DNA of 43,237 nt from UBA1049 sp964525815 (GTDB lineage Bacteria; Bacillota; Clostridia; Oscillospirales; CAG-382): positions 1 through 43,237 of the forward strand of contig CAZGJQ010000003.1 of the NCBI GenBank assembly GCA_964525815.1. Reading direction: 5' to 3'. Below, piece after piece: positions 22,821-31,870 of this stretch. The stretch's first letter is position 1. Each line of letters opens with the position of its first letter. Position numbers and translations under genes: made by a program. Under the pieces are notes generated by a model that was not told the DNA's origin, did not search any database, and worked only from the letters and a program-made list of their open reading frames with translations.

Positions 22821-23132
22821 TTAGCCGAACTTGACCGCTGTTCCGTAGGCGACAACCTCGGCTGCTCCCTGTGTGATTGCGGATGATACATATCTGACCG
22901 CAACTATGGCATCGGCTCCCATTGACTGCGCCTCCTCTACCATGCGCTTGGTCGCAAGTGCCCGAGCCTCGTTCATCATTTCGGTATAGCCCTTAAGCTC
23001 TCCTCCGACGATGGTCTTTAGTCCCGCCATAAAGTCCTTGCCCAAGTGCTTTGACTGAACCATTCCTCCCCTTACAATACCAAGGTGCATGAGCTTTTTG
23101 TCCTCAATGTGCTCGCTGGTTACAATTAACAT
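22821..23132 (-). CDS. YbjQ/UPF0145 family protein
   Basis: A 103-residue protein matching the YbjQ family: TSEHIEDKKLMHLGIVRGG, KTIVGGELKGYTEMMNEAR, and GADAIVAVRYVSSAI. Members form homo-pentamers and are annotated as heavy-metal-binding, but their role is not established. The ATG at 23132 follows AAGG; a TTG nine bases earlier is the alternative. It lies 33 bases after the YhfC-like gene in the same direction, forming a two-gene unit that ends at the hairpin near 22749-22786. Confidence 0.9.
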   Translation of the reverse strand: MLIVTSEHIEDKKLMHLGIVRGGMVQSKHLGKDFMAGLKTIVGGELKGYTEMMNEARALATKRMVEEAQSMGADAIVAVRYVSSAITQGAAEVVAYGTAVKFG

Positions 23133-23165
23133 AGCTGTCAACCTTCCCTTCGTAAAAATAGTTTA

Positions 23166-23978
23166 TTAATAGCCCTGTTCAACCGCTGTCTCGGCGGAGT
23201 CCTTTGGTATCTCCTCTATACTAAACAAGCTCTTAAGCCGTATAACTAACAGAACCGCAGCCACTGCTACCGCCGCTATTACTCCCTCGATAGCCCATAC
23301 GGGCCATTCGTTCTTCGCTGTTAACGAAACCGCAATATCAAAGGCAAAGTGTGTTCCGATACATAGAGCCGAGCCTAACAAAGTCCTGCCCTTCATTATA
23401 AAATAGCACAAAAGCACCGATAACGCTATATGGAATGCAATCGCAAGCACCCGCTCGACACCGGCGGCAAAAAAGACAGATGCAGGAGTATTCATAAGCG
23501 CATACTGTATTTCCTCCGCTCCTTCAAGCGAAGGGAGCATTCCGGTATTTATTAAAAAGCTGAATATAAGGTTATTTACATATGTAAGCCCTACAATGCC
23601 CACCGATTCGGCACCTCCGTGCCCCAGCCCCGCACCGAGAGCGGCGTTGAAGGACAGCCTATTCCTCAATATACCTTTTAGCACCAGGAGCCGCCCCGCT
23701 GTTTCAAACAGCGCAGCCGACAATGCCAGAATAACTATCGCAAGCATTATGTTGTTCTCAAAGAACGAAAGCCACCTTTGGTTTTTTGCCAGGAGCTGTA
23801 ATAGTGGTATCCTTATAATCATCTGGAATAAAACAAACCCCATAACCCCGGCAATTACCGTACCGGACAGCCTTTTTCTTTTTTGTGCTAAGATAATCCA
23901 CAATATAATCGGAAACAGGCAGCTTGTAAGCAGCGTTACAATCATTGCATATATATTTTCAACCGGAATTTTTCCCAC
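23166..23978 (-). CDS. YhfC-family intramembrane protease-like protein
   Basis: A 270-residue membrane protein with about eight helices. The motif GAGLGHGGAESV (near residue 118) and the later ERVLAIAFHIALS and HFAFDIAVS are the conserved Glu/His segments of the YhfC family, relatives of CPBP/CAAX-type glutamic intramembrane proteases. That is a family-level inference; the substrate is unknown. The GTG at 23978 has GGGGTGG five bases upstream; another GTG at 23987 lies inside that site, so the start is not certain. The gene is first in a unit with ybjQ. Confidence 0.8.
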   Translation of the reverse strand: MGKIPVENIYAMIVTLLTSCLFPIILWIILAQKRKRLSGTVIAGVMGFVLFQMIIRIPLLQLLAKNQRWLSFFENNIMLAIVILALSAALFETAGRLLVLKGILRNRLSFNAALGAGLGHGGAESVGIVGLTYVNNLIFSFLINTGMLPSLEGAEEIQYALMNTPASVFFAAGVERVLAIAFHIALSVLLCYFIMKGRTLLGSALCIGTHFAFDIAVSLTAKNEWPVWAIEGVIAAVAVAAVLLVIRLKSLFSIEEIPKDSAETAVEQGY

Positions 23979-24098
23979 CGATACCACCCCGTTATTGTTT
24001 ATGTAAGATTATATTGAAAATAGCCGCCTGTTATGCAAAGAGCTGTTATTAAGTTAAAAGAATGTCGACCGACTGCCGCATTTGACCTCTTTTAGTTA

Positions 24099-24128
24099 AC
24101 TATAGCATGATTATAGTAATAATGTCAA
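24099..24128 (-). promoter_or_regulatory. Sigma-A promoter for the YhfC-YbjQ unit
   Basis: On the minus strand TTGACA (24123-24128), an 18-base spacer and TATAGT (24099-24104). Confidence 0.6.
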
Positions 24129-24145
24129 TATAGGGGAGCGAAAAG

Positions 24146-24175
24146 CAAAAAGACACCTAAAGAGGTGCCTTTTCT
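24146..24175 (-). terminator. Intrinsic terminator of the BY-kinase operon
   Basis: GGCACCT pairs with AGGTGTC around CTTT, flanked by GAAAA and TTTTT on the minus strand. It lies 20 bases beyond the kinase stop. Confidence 0.75.
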
Positions 24176-24192
24176 TCGCTGGGGCAAAGAGC

Positions 24193-25014
24193 CTACTTAT
24201 TTTCGGTATTTTCGGCTTCCTTGTCCTTTTTATCTTTGCCGACATTTTTATATGATGAATAGCTATAGCCGTAGCCATAACCGTAGCCATAACCATAACC
24301 GTATTTGCCTTTTCCGTATTTACCGTATTTACCGCTCTTGTATCTCTTGCTGGATTCCTCAGCTGCGTCGTTGAGTATAGTGCCGAGAATCTTAGCGTTA
24401 ATAAACTCAAGTGATTTTATGGCTTTTTCCATCTCTGTATGGGTGGTTATTTTTCTCCTTACAACCAAAATAACCCCGTCCGCACTCCTTGCCAAGGGCA
24501 GTGCATCCGAAACGATGTTGATAGGAGGGGTGTCCATTATAATATAGTCGTAATCACCGGCGAGCTCATCCAGCAGCTCCTGCATTTTTGAGCTTGCGAG
24601 CATCTCGGAAGGGTTGGGTGCGGCTATCCCGGCAGGCAAAACAAAAAGGTTCTCGAACTTTGTTGCCTGTATAGACTCCTCTGTGGTGGCAAGACCGCTC
24701 AAAATGTTTGAAAGACCGGGGTCTCTTGCAATACCGAGTGCCTTATGCACCTTGGAAAGACGCAGGTCACAGTCAATAAACAATACCTTGTTAAATGCTT
24801 GGGCAAGAGAGATTGCGATGTTGACCGAGATTGTGGATTTACCCTCCGCCTGTAACGGGCTGGTAATGACAATCTTCTTGCACTCATCCTTTATAACCGA
24901 AAGGATTATATTGGTACGAATTGCCTTATATGCCTCCTGAACTCCGAACAGCTCGGAATTACTGTAGGTATAATCAAACGCAACTCTTCCGCCGGTTCTG
25001 TGCTCCTCAGCCAT
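24193..25014 (-). CDS. CpsD/CapB-type tyrosine kinase with Tyr/Gly tail
   Basis: A 273-residue bacterial tyrosine kinase (BY-kinase). It has Walker A SPLQAEGKST (52-61), Walker A' FIDCDLR (79-85) and Walker B YIIMDTPP (about 156-163). After about residue 225 the tail has some twelve tyrosines in Lys-Tyr-Gly and Tyr-Gly repeats, the autophosphorylation cluster, ending with a Lys/Glu tail. Such kinases sit on the membrane adaptor encoded just upstream (8-base overlap) and control length or export of capsule/EPS polymers. No glycosyltransferase, flippase or polymerase gene is in the window. Confidence 0.92.
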   Translation of the reverse strand: MAEEHRTGGRVAFDYTYSNSELFGVQEAYKAIRTNIILSVIKDECKKIVITSPLQAEGKSTISVNIAISLAQAFNKVLFIDCDLRLSKVHKALGIARDPGLSNILSGLATTEESIQATKFENLFVLPAGIAAPNPSEMLASSKMQELLDELAGDYDYIIMDTPPINIVSDALPLARSADGVILVVRRKITTHTEMEKAIKSLEFINAKILGTILNDAAEESSKRYKSGKYGKYGKGKYGYGYGYGYGYGYSYSSYKNVGKDKKDKEAENTENK

Positions 25015-25714
25015 TTATACCTTCCTCCTTTTTAATCTTCTTGCCCTTGAAGGTAGGTATAGCTCCCAGAACAGGCATGTTGTGCTTTTCCACTATATCT
25101 TTTACTGTCTTAATCCTTATGTCAAGCGCTTCCCGTATTATCGCAACAACAAAAACCGCCGCCATTCCTATAATAAAACCGATAACCGAAAACAATCTTG
25201 TTCTGTCTCCGGACACCCTTGATTCGGTCGCACTGTCCACGACCGTAACACTGGTCTGATACTGAGTATGTAAAATAAAGTGCGAATTAATACTCTCTAT
25301 TATTGTCTCGGTGACCGTCTTGGGTGAATCTATGTGCGAAGTCTTAAATTGTAGCCTAATAACCTCCGTGTTGTTGCTGGGGGAGAAGGAGGTTCCGCTT
25401 TTTAACCTGGAAACAGAATACAACGGTTTTATATCGTCCGGAAGATTCTTATGCACATTTTTGTAGAAATCATTGGAATCCAAAATGGCAAGATAGGAAT
25501 CGACCAGCATTCTGTTTGCGTTTATGTTTCCGACCGTGGCATCCGGATTGGCATCGTTTGATAGAATTATAATCTTAGCCTCGGAATAATAAACAGGGTC
25601 GATAAGAAACTTTGAGTATGCAAACGCAATACCGAAACAAAGAACACCACCGGCGATAATAATTATAAGATTATCTCTTAGAATCTTAAATAATTTTTCA
25701 TAGGTAAAATTCAT
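25007..25714 (-). CDS. Wzz/CapA-type chain-length determinant (kinase activator)
   Basis: A 235-residue protein with two membrane helices (about 16-36 and 180-200) around an extracellular domain, and a cytosolic C-terminal tail (DIRIKTVKDIVEKHNMPVLGA then a Lys-rich end). This is the layout of the Firmicutes CapA/CpsC proteins that activate BY-kinases and set polysaccharide length. The promoter is a perfect consensus, and GGAGA precedes the ATG. Its 3' end overlaps the kinase start. Confidence 0.9.
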   Translation of the reverse strand: MNFTYEKLFKILRDNLIIIIAGGVLCFGIAFAYSKFLIDPVYYSEAKIIILSNDANPDATVGNINANRMLVDSYLAILDSNDFYKNVHKNLPDDIKPLYSVSRLKSGTSFSPSNNTEVIRLQFKTSHIDSPKTVTETIIESINSHFILHTQYQTSVTVVDSATESRVSGDRTRLFSVIGFIIGMAAVFVVAIIREALDIRIKTVKDIVEKHNMPVLGAIPTFKGKKIKKEEGING

Positions 25715-25746
25715 TTTTTTCTCCGTTTATCGTAATGAATAGCTTG

Positions 25747-25775
25747 ATTATAACTTAATTCGTTTTAATTGTCAA
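25747..25775 (-). promoter_or_regulatory. Consensus sigma-A promoter for the chain-length/kinase pair
   Basis: On the minus strand TTGACA (25770-25775), a 17-base spacer and TATAAT (25747-25752). Confidence 0.8.
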
Positions 25776-25853
25776 CATTATAAAGCGATAAAAGAAAATA
25801 TTTCTGTAAATAAATATATGATTTTTAAGGGTGTTCTTTTATCGGCTGCCGTT

Positions 25854-26894
25854 TTACTCTGTCTTATCAATAAACACCTGCTTTTTTGACTCCGCCGATT
25901 TATAGATTGCGAGTATGGTATCAACCGCTTTCCTGCCCTCAACCACATCGATTAAGGGCTTTGTTTTTGTCTTTAACGCACGGATAAAATCCAGCATCTG
26001 TCTGGTGTGCCCGTCGGTGGAGATTGCGGTCGGAGTGGAGGCGGAGGAGGTCATTGCGGGCTGAAGAACAATGTCCTCATATTTGCTGTTGTCTATATCC
26101 CAGCGTGTAATCGAGGTCTCCTCAAGCACAATAGAGCCCCTTTCGCCGTTTATCTCAAGCCTTCGGGGATAACCCGGGAAGACAGAGGTTGTCGCTTGAA
26201 TAACCCCGATTGCCCCGCTCTCAAAATCAACCACGGCGGAAAGAGTATCCTCCACCTCTATTTTTCTTGCCAGAGTCTTTGATAAGGCAAAAACGCTTTT
26301 TATAGGACCGGCTAAATATTGAAGCAGGTCAACCCCGTGTATACCCTGATTCATAAGTGCGCCGCCACCGTCTATTCTCTTGGTACCCCGCCAGCTACCG
26401 CTGTCATAATACTCCTGTGTTCGATTATACTTCATATAAATATCTGCGCACAGAATTTTGCCGAGCAACCCGTCCTCTATCGCTTTTTTGGTCATGGAAA
26501 CCCCTTTTGCGAACCGATTCTGGGATATGGAGGACAAAAGAACACCGTATTCCCTGCATACCTTTTCAATAGAATCCAGCTGCTCCTTGGTTATTGCCAT
26601 CGGTTTTTCGACTATAATATGCTTCTTTGCCTTTGCCGCCTTAATAACCACATCCGCATGATAACCGCTCGGTGTACAGATGTTTACAACATCGATATTC
26701 TTGGATTCAAGCATTTCCTCAAGGGAAGCGAACGCCTTTATTCCGTGCCGGTTAGAAAACTTCTCGGCGGCGTCATATACTATGTCGGTTACTCCCACCA
26801 GCTCAGCCTCATTCGGTATGTCCAGAAGAGCGTTGGCATGAAAATCCGCTATCACTCCGCAGCCTATTATTCCGAACCTGATTCTCTTCCTCAT
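25854..26894 (-). CDS. Gfo/Idh/MocA family oxidoreductase
   Basis: A 346-residue two-domain oxidoreductase. The N-terminal Rossmann fold has FGIIGCGVIADFHANAL, the NICTPSGYHAD segment and the catalytic lysine motif VEKPMAI; the C-terminal domain begins near residue 130 (KGVSMTKKAIEDGLLGK) and contains RGTKRIDGGGALMNQGIHGVD. It binds NAD(P) and probably oxidises a sugar or inositol derivative; the substrate is not visible. The ATG at 26894 is chosen for TTAGGAGA upstream; the frame continues further but without a ribosome site. It is divergent from serC. Confidence 0.9.
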   Translation of the reverse strand: MRKRIRFGIIGCGVIADFHANALLDIPNEAELVGVTDIVYDAAEKFSNRHGIKAFASLEEMLESKNIDVVNICTPSGYHADVVIKAAKAKKHIIVEKPMAITKEQLDSIEKVCREYGVLLSSISQNRFAKGVSMTKKAIEDGLLGKILCADIYMKYNRTQEYYDSGSWRGTKRIDGGGALMNQGIHGVDLLQYLAGPIKSVFALSKTLARKIEVEDTLSAVVDFESGAIGVIQATTSVFPGYPRRLEINGERGSIVLEETSITRWDIDNSKYEDIVLQPAMTSSASTPTAISTDGHTRQMLDFIRALKTKTKPLIDVVEGRKAVDTILAIYKSAESKKQVFIDKTE

Positions 26895-26939
26895 TTTTCG
26901 ACTTCTCCTAAGCATCAGTATTTGCTCTCAATGCTTAAT

Positions 26940-26968
26940 ATTGTAGCAAAAAGCGTTTTCGGTGTCAA
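26940..26968 (-). promoter_or_regulatory. Sigma-A promoter for the Gfo/Idh/MocA gene
   Basis: On the minus strand TTGACA (26963-26968), a 17-base spacer and TACAAT (26940-26945). Confidence 0.7.
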
Positions 26969-27012
26969 TAGCAAAACAGTCCTCGGCGGCATTAACATAA
27001 TATAAAAAGGTA

Positions 27013-27041
27013 TTGACTTTACAGGATAAATGATGTATTAT
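27013..27041 (+). promoter_or_regulatory. Sigma-A promoter for serC-serA
   Basis: TTGACT (27013-27018), a 17-base spacer and TATTAT (27036-27041), 39 bases before serC. Confidence 0.7.
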
Positions 27042-27079
27042 TTATTAAGTTATCAAATATCCGGAAAAGAGGAATAAGA

Positions 27080-28156
27080 ATGAATCGTGTGTATAATTTT
27101 TCGGCGGGACCCTCCATGCTTCCTTTATCGGTTCTTGAAAGGGCTGCGAGAGAAATGACCGATTATAACGGCAGCGGTATGTCGGTAATGGAGATGAGCC
27201 ACCGATCACCTGTATACAACGAGATTATTGTATCGGCAGAGCAGAAGCTGCGCAAGCTGATGAATATTCCCGATAATTATAAGGTTTTGTTTTTACAGGG
27301 CGGAGCTACCACCCAGTTTTCCGCTGTGCCGCTTAACCTGATGAACAAAAACAGAAAAGCGGACTATATAATAAGCGGGCAATTCTCTAAAAAAGCGGCT
27401 GCGGAAGGAGCAAGGTTCGGCGAGGTAACCGTTCTTGCGGACTCAAAGGACAAGAATTACAGCTATATTCCGCATGTGGAAAGCTTTTCGCCCGATTCCG
27501 ATTATGTTCATATATGCTATAACAACACAATTTTCGGCACTACCTACAACTATATTCCCGATACGGGTGATATCCCGTTGGTTGCGGATATGTCGTCCGC
27601 AATACTTTCTAAGCCAATTGATGTGTCAAAATATGCATTGATATATGCAGGTGCGCAGAAGAACATGGCTCCTGCGGGGCTTACCGTCGTTATAGTGCGG
27701 GAGGACCTTATCGGCAATGCCCGTCCGGAGACTCCGGTTATGCTTGATTATAAGGTTCAGGTCGAGAGTGACTCCATGTATAACACTCCGCCCTGCTATT
27801 CTATTTATATCGCCGGGTTGGTTTATGAGTGGATTTTGGAGCTTGGCGGTCTTGAGGCGATGGCTAAAATAAACAATTACAAGGCGGCTCTGCTCTATGA
27901 CTATCTGGACAGCTCAACCCTTTTCAAGCCCACGGCACAGAAGGAGTTTCGCTCCGTGATGAACGTCTGCTTTGTTACCGGGGATGAGAATCTGGATAAG
28001 CGGTTCTGCTCCGAAGCCAAAAAGGCAGGCTTTGAGAACATTAAGGGGCACCGCTCGGTGGGCGGTATGCGTGCTTCCATATATAACGCAATGCCTGTGG
28101 AGGGAGTAAAAGCGCTCGTGGAGTTCATGAGAAGGTTCGAGGCGGAGAATAAGTGA
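27080..28156 (+). CDS. serC: Phosphoserine aminotransferase
   Basis: A 358-residue PLP enzyme (class V aminotransferase). It begins VYNFSAGPSMLP, the SerC signature, and has EMSHRSPVYNEI and LFLQGGATTQFSAVPLNL. The PLP lysine is in YAGAQKNMAPAGLTVV. It converts 3-phosphohydroxypyruvate and glutamate to phosphoserine. The ATG follows GAGGAA. serA follows after 39 bases in the same transcript; serB (the phosphatase) is not in the window, so that last step is encoded elsewhere. Confidence 0.95.
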   Translation: MNRVYNFSAGPSMLPLSVLERAAREMTDYNGSGMSVMEMSHRSPVYNEIIVSAEQKLRKLMNIPDNYKVLFLQGGATTQFSAVPLNLMNKNRKADYIISGQFSKKAAAEGARFGEVTVLADSKDKNYSYIPHVESFSPDSDYVHICYNNTIFGTTYNYIPDTGDIPLVADMSSAILSKPIDVSKYALIYAGAQKNMAPAGLTVVIVREDLIGNARPETPVMLDYKVQVESDSMYNTPPCYSIYIAGLVYEWILELGGLEAMAKINNYKAALLYDYLDSSTLFKPTAQKEFRSVMNVCFVTGDENLDKRFCSEAKKAGFENIKGHRSVGGMRASIYNAMPVEGVKALVEFMRRFEAENK

Positions 28157-28195
28157 CATTCCGCAAAAAATTAATCTTACAAAGGATATGATATA

Positions 28196-29356
28196 ATGAA
28201 AAGCATCAAGCTGCTCAATAAGATTGACAGTGTCGGCATAGAGGCGTTTAACAATAATAAATACTTAGTTTGCGACAACGCCGAGAATCCCTGCGGCATC
28301 CTTGTCCGCTCTGCGTCCATGCATGAAACGGAGTTTGGGGACGGTCTGCTCGCAATCGCAAGAGCGGGAGCCGGCGTAAACAATATCCCGCTCGACCGCT
28401 GCTCCGAAAAGGGCATTGTGGTGTTTAATACTCCCGGAGCAAACGCCAACGGTGTAAAAGAGCTTGCAATAGCCGCTCTTCTTTTATCCTCCAGAAAAAT
28501 CGTGGACGGAATCAACTGGGCGAACGGTCTGAAGGGTCAACCGGATGTCGTTAAGCAGGTGGAAAAAGGTAAGTCTAAGTTTGCCGGTCCGGAGCTTAAG
28601 GGAAAAACCCTCGGGGTTATCGGCTTAGGAGCAATCGGCGGTATGGTCGCCAATGTCGCATACGGACTCGGTATGGAGGTTATGGGCTGCGACCCCTATA
28701 TTACCGTAAACGCAGCATGGTCACTTTCCAGAGCGGTTTCCAAGGCGGAGAATTACGATGAGATATACGCCAACAGCGATTATATAACAATACATGTTCC
28801 CTCTCTTCCCTCCACCAAGGATATGATAAACAAAGAAGCAATCTCAAAAATGAAGGACGGGGTTCGTATAATTAACCTGTCCAGAGGCGACCTTGTTAAC
28901 ACGGCGGATATAATCGAAGCACTTCGGAGCGGCAAGGTTTACTGCTATGTTACCGATTTCCCGAACGAGGAGTTGCTGGGAGTGGAAGGTGTTATTGCAA
29001 TACCTCACCTCGGAGCATCCACTCCCGAATCGGAGGAGAACTGTGCGCTTATGGCGGCGGAGCAGCTGATTGATTATCTCGAGAACGGAAATATACGCAA
29101 CAGCGTTAATTATCCGGAGATTGTACTGCCCCGGGTAACAAAGAACAGGGTCGTGGTTTTGCACGAGAACATTCCGAATATGCTCGCCCAGGTTTCCACC
29201 ACTCTTTCTTCCGCTAATATTAATATCGAGAGCCTGCTCTCTCACGCAAAGGGACAGAACGCCGTTTCCATCTATGACAGCGACGACATTATCGATGAGG
29301 CTGTTATTAAGAAGATAATGGCCATTCCCGCAGTTGTAAGGGTTATGGTTGTGTAA
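28196..29356 (+). CDS. serA: Phosphoglycerate dehydrogenase with ACT domain
   Basis: A 386-residue D-2-hydroxyacid dehydrogenase. Its NAD site is GVIGLGAIGG (residues 140-149), the catalytic Arg is in INLSRGDLV, Glu lies in DFPNEELLG and His in IPHLGAST. A C-terminal ACT domain (about 315-386, VVVLHENIPNMLAQVSTTL) probably senses serine. It makes 3-phosphohydroxypyruvate from 3-phosphoglycerate, which SerC then uses, so the two genes form a serine operon. AAAGGA precedes the ATG, and a strong terminator follows. Confidence 0.93.
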   Translation: MKSIKLLNKIDSVGIEAFNNNKYLVCDNAENPCGILVRSASMHETEFGDGLLAIARAGAGVNNIPLDRCSEKGIVVFNTPGANANGVKELAIAALLLSSRKIVDGINWANGLKGQPDVVKQVEKGKSKFAGPELKGKTLGVIGLGAIGGMVANVAYGLGMEVMGCDPYITVNAAWSLSRAVSKAENYDEIYANSDYITIHVPSLPSTKDMINKEAISKMKDGVRIINLSRGDLVNTADIIEALRSGKVYCYVTDFPNEELLGVEGVIAIPHLGASTPESEENCALMAAEQLIDYLENGNIRNSVNYPEIVLPRVTKNRVVVLHENIPNMLAQVSTTLSSANINIESLLSHAKGQNAVSIYDSDDIIDEAVIKKIMAIPAVVRVMVV

Positions 29357-29375
29357 ACATTTCGGACAATATTAT

Positions 29376-29407
29376 GCCGCAGGCAAAAAGCCTGCGGCTG
29401 ATTTTTT
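29376..29407 (+). terminator. Intrinsic terminator of serC-serA
   Basis: GCCGCAGGC (29376-29384) and GCCTGCGGC (29390-29398) form a perfect stem with an AAAAA loop, followed by TGATTTTTT. Confidence 0.87.
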
Positions 29408-29424
29408 GTGTTATTTGTATTATA

Positions 29425-31692
29425 TTATTTAAAGATAATATATTCAGAAGGAACGTAGACAGAAATATTTTTATCTGATTTTTTGCATGAGAGATAAATA
29501 TACACATCATAGTCGTTTTGCATGCTTCCTATACTAATAAATACCGTATCTTCCAAGTATATATCATATTTTTGTTCGACCTCGTCCCGCCATCCCTCAA
29601 GGAAAATATCGTCCAGCATCAGAACATCCCCTGTTTTATAATCAAATATAGTGCTTATGTATATTGGGAAATATTCATTGTCTTCCTGTATATATACGCC
29701 AAAGCAACCTTCGTAAACAACATAGCTCTTTCCGTAAACGGTAAAAGTAACATCCGGAGGCCAGTCATACGAGTATTCTTTTTCACCGAATCGGTTTTTC
29801 AGCGCTTCGGATGAAAAATTATCATCGAGTTTTTTGAGCATATAAGCGTTTATTTTATCACAGACCGCCTTTTCCATTCCGCTTTTTTCTGCGTCTATCT
29901 GCCAGAAGGTTATATACTCCTCATAATAGTCACCGAAACCAACATCGGTATGATAATACTCACGGTAGGAGCGGTATACAATGGAATCATCCTCCCATAT
30001 TCCCTTCATGTCACGGAGCTCGGAGGTAACCAGCATATCCTCGCAGCAGTAGGAGAAATCTATTTCTATGCCGTTGGGGAAAATGCCCTCCCCGCTTGCA
30101 AAGTAAACATTATTAAGCGAAAAAGTGTCAAATGTACCGGTAAGCGCCCAGAAATCACCTGTGGTATCGTATACCTGACCCCATGAATTGTAAGGCTGGT
30201 TTATTTCTGTTCTTATTCCGTTATTAACAGTTGCTATAAACTCCTGCTCCCTCCAGAACATATCGGTAAAGGAGAGCCTCTCCCCCGTATACAGATCCCA
30301 TACAGCGGTTACCGGAGAGTAATAAAAAAAGGGTGAGTCTTGGGAACCATCTTCATATGTACTTGAAACAACTACCGAGAGATACCCGTTTTCGCATTCC
30401 GATTTTACCAATATTCCGTAATATAGATCATAGTCAAATTGTTGAAATATATATTCCTTTGCTTTGTCTTTTTCGAGTTCCGCATTAGCTTCGGCATCAT
30501 CAATGAAATCATTAATCTCTTTCTGCAGGGCAGAATCCAATAATCCTTCCGCCCTATAATTTTTTCCTCTGTAATTCGCATCTGTATCATATTTAAGGTA
30601 ATTACTGGAGCAAACACCGTAATAAGTCTCGGGCAGGACATAGCCGGAGGCTTTTTCCCTGCCTGTTCCGTCCGAAAGGAGAGGCATAACAATTTCAGCC
30701 TCAAGCGGGGAAGCTATCTCTGAAACCGGAATATAACCGGAGGCGGAGACCGCCTGCTGACCCTCCTCGGACATAATCCATTCTATAAGGGTACGCACGG
30801 GAGCGTTTTCCGGTGTATTCGCATCTATTACTGCATAATTATAGGAGAGCAGAGGATAGCTGCCGTCATACATGGTTGAAACACTGGGCGCTATTCCGTC
30901 AACCTGTATAAACTTTACATTGCTTGCCGCCACATACATCTCTGCGGCATAGGAATAAACCGAATACCCGATTGAATTGATTGCATTATCATAGCTGGAT
31001 ATGACATCCATTAAGCCGCTCATGGTAGCGGGTAACGTTTCGGTCTTTGGCTCGGGCAGCTCTGTGTCTCCCATAAAGGCAAGCATATAGTTCTGGCTGC
31101 CGGAGGTCTGATTGCGCTGATACGGCACAATATCGGCGTCGCTTCCGCCGACCTCCTTCCAGTTTGTGATTTTTCCGGAGTATATGTCCTTAAGCTGCTG
31201 CGCGTCAAGCGAATCAACCGGGTTGTCTGCGTTCACCACAAACACGAACCCCTCCATTGCTATCGGGAACTTCTCCAGCTCCATTCCCCAGGAAGCTGCG
31301 TTATCATACTGAACCTGCGACAAGGGCACGGTCAGAATCACATCGCATTTTCCCTGGACAAGGTTATAGAAAGAGCCGTATGTCGTGGAATGAGAGACCT
31401 GCTTTTCTGCTTCCTCAAGGCTTATATCAAGCAGAGCCGCTCGGATACCCGCTTCAAGCGGTATTGTTGAGGTGGAGCCGTCAATAACGGGCATGTTAGC
31501 CCGTAAGTCTTCAAGCCTTTGCGCAAAATCGTCCCGGGATGTATTACTCTCTTCCTGAGATGATTCGTCATCCGAGTATTCCGAGCTCTCCGACATATCT
31601 TCGTCTGTCGGGCTGCATCCCGTAAATACGGTAAGTAAAAGAACAACTGCTGTAAGCAATGCTATAAGTGAAGAAAAAACTCTTTTTTCCAT
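29425..31692 (-). CDS. PstS-like binding lipoprotein fused to DUF3298-like region
   Basis: A 755-residue secreted lipoprotein with lipobox VFTGC (Cys26) and an acidic Ser/Glu linker. Residues about 65-330 resemble a phosphate-type periplasmic binding protein: MPVIDGSTSTIPLEAGIRAA, the IYSGKITNWKEVGG segment and YQRNQTSGSQNYM. The second half (about 370-755) has FYYSPVTAVWDLYTGERLSFTD and later YISTIFDYKTGDVLMLDDIF, patterns of DUF3298/RsiV-like extracellular domains. No pst transporter gene is nearby. It may bind a ligand for sensing at the surface rather than transport; that is inference. Confidence 0.75.
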   Translation of the reverse strand: MEKRVFSSLIALLTAVVLLLTVFTGCSPTDEDMSESSEYSDDESSQEESNTSRDDFAQRLEDLRANMPVIDGSTSTIPLEAGIRAALLDISLEEAEKQVSHSTTYGSFYNLVQGKCDVILTVPLSQVQYDNAASWGMELEKFPIAMEGFVFVVNADNPVDSLDAQQLKDIYSGKITNWKEVGGSDADIVPYQRNQTSGSQNYMLAFMGDTELPEPKTETLPATMSGLMDVISSYDNAINSIGYSVYSYAAEMYVAASNVKFIQVDGIAPSVSTMYDGSYPLLSYNYAVIDANTPENAPVRTLIEWIMSEEGQQAVSASGYIPVSEIASPLEAEIVMPLLSDGTGREKASGYVLPETYYGVCSSNYLKYDTDANYRGKNYRAEGLLDSALQKEINDFIDDAEANAELEKDKAKEYIFQQFDYDLYYGILVKSECENGYLSVVVSSTYEDGSQDSPFFYYSPVTAVWDLYTGERLSFTDMFWREQEFIATVNNGIRTEINQPYNSWGQVYDTTGDFWALTGTFDTFSLNNVYFASGEGIFPNGIEIDFSYCCEDMLVTSELRDMKGIWEDDSIVYRSYREYYHTDVGFGDYYEEYITFWQIDAEKSGMEKAVCDKINAYMLKKLDDNFSSEALKNRFGEKEYSYDWPPDVTFTVYGKSYVVYEGCFGVYIQEDNEYFPIYISTIFDYKTGDVLMLDDIFLEGWRDEVEQKYDIYLEDTVFISIGSMQNDYDVYIYLSCKKSDKNISVYVPSEYIIFK

Positions 31693-31814
31693 AATAAAAG
31701 ACCCCTTTTATCGTTAATATTGTACATGCCAAAAAAGTATATTATAATAGTGCGGAAAAAAACCCAAAAAAGTTTCACCGAAGAAAAAAATGCCTTCGCT
31801 TTATTAACAGACAA

Positions 31815-31852
31815 CAAAAAACGGCGTATTTCGATGAAATGCGCCGTTTTTC
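31815..31852. terminator. Terminator after the SGNH esterase gene
   Basis: AAAAACGGCG and CGCCGTTTTT pair (with an ATT/AAT extension) around a short loop. T-runs lie on both strands; on the minus strand it follows the esterase stop by about 20 bases. Confidence 0.75.
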
Positions 31853-31870
31853 GACAAATACAATATAAGT

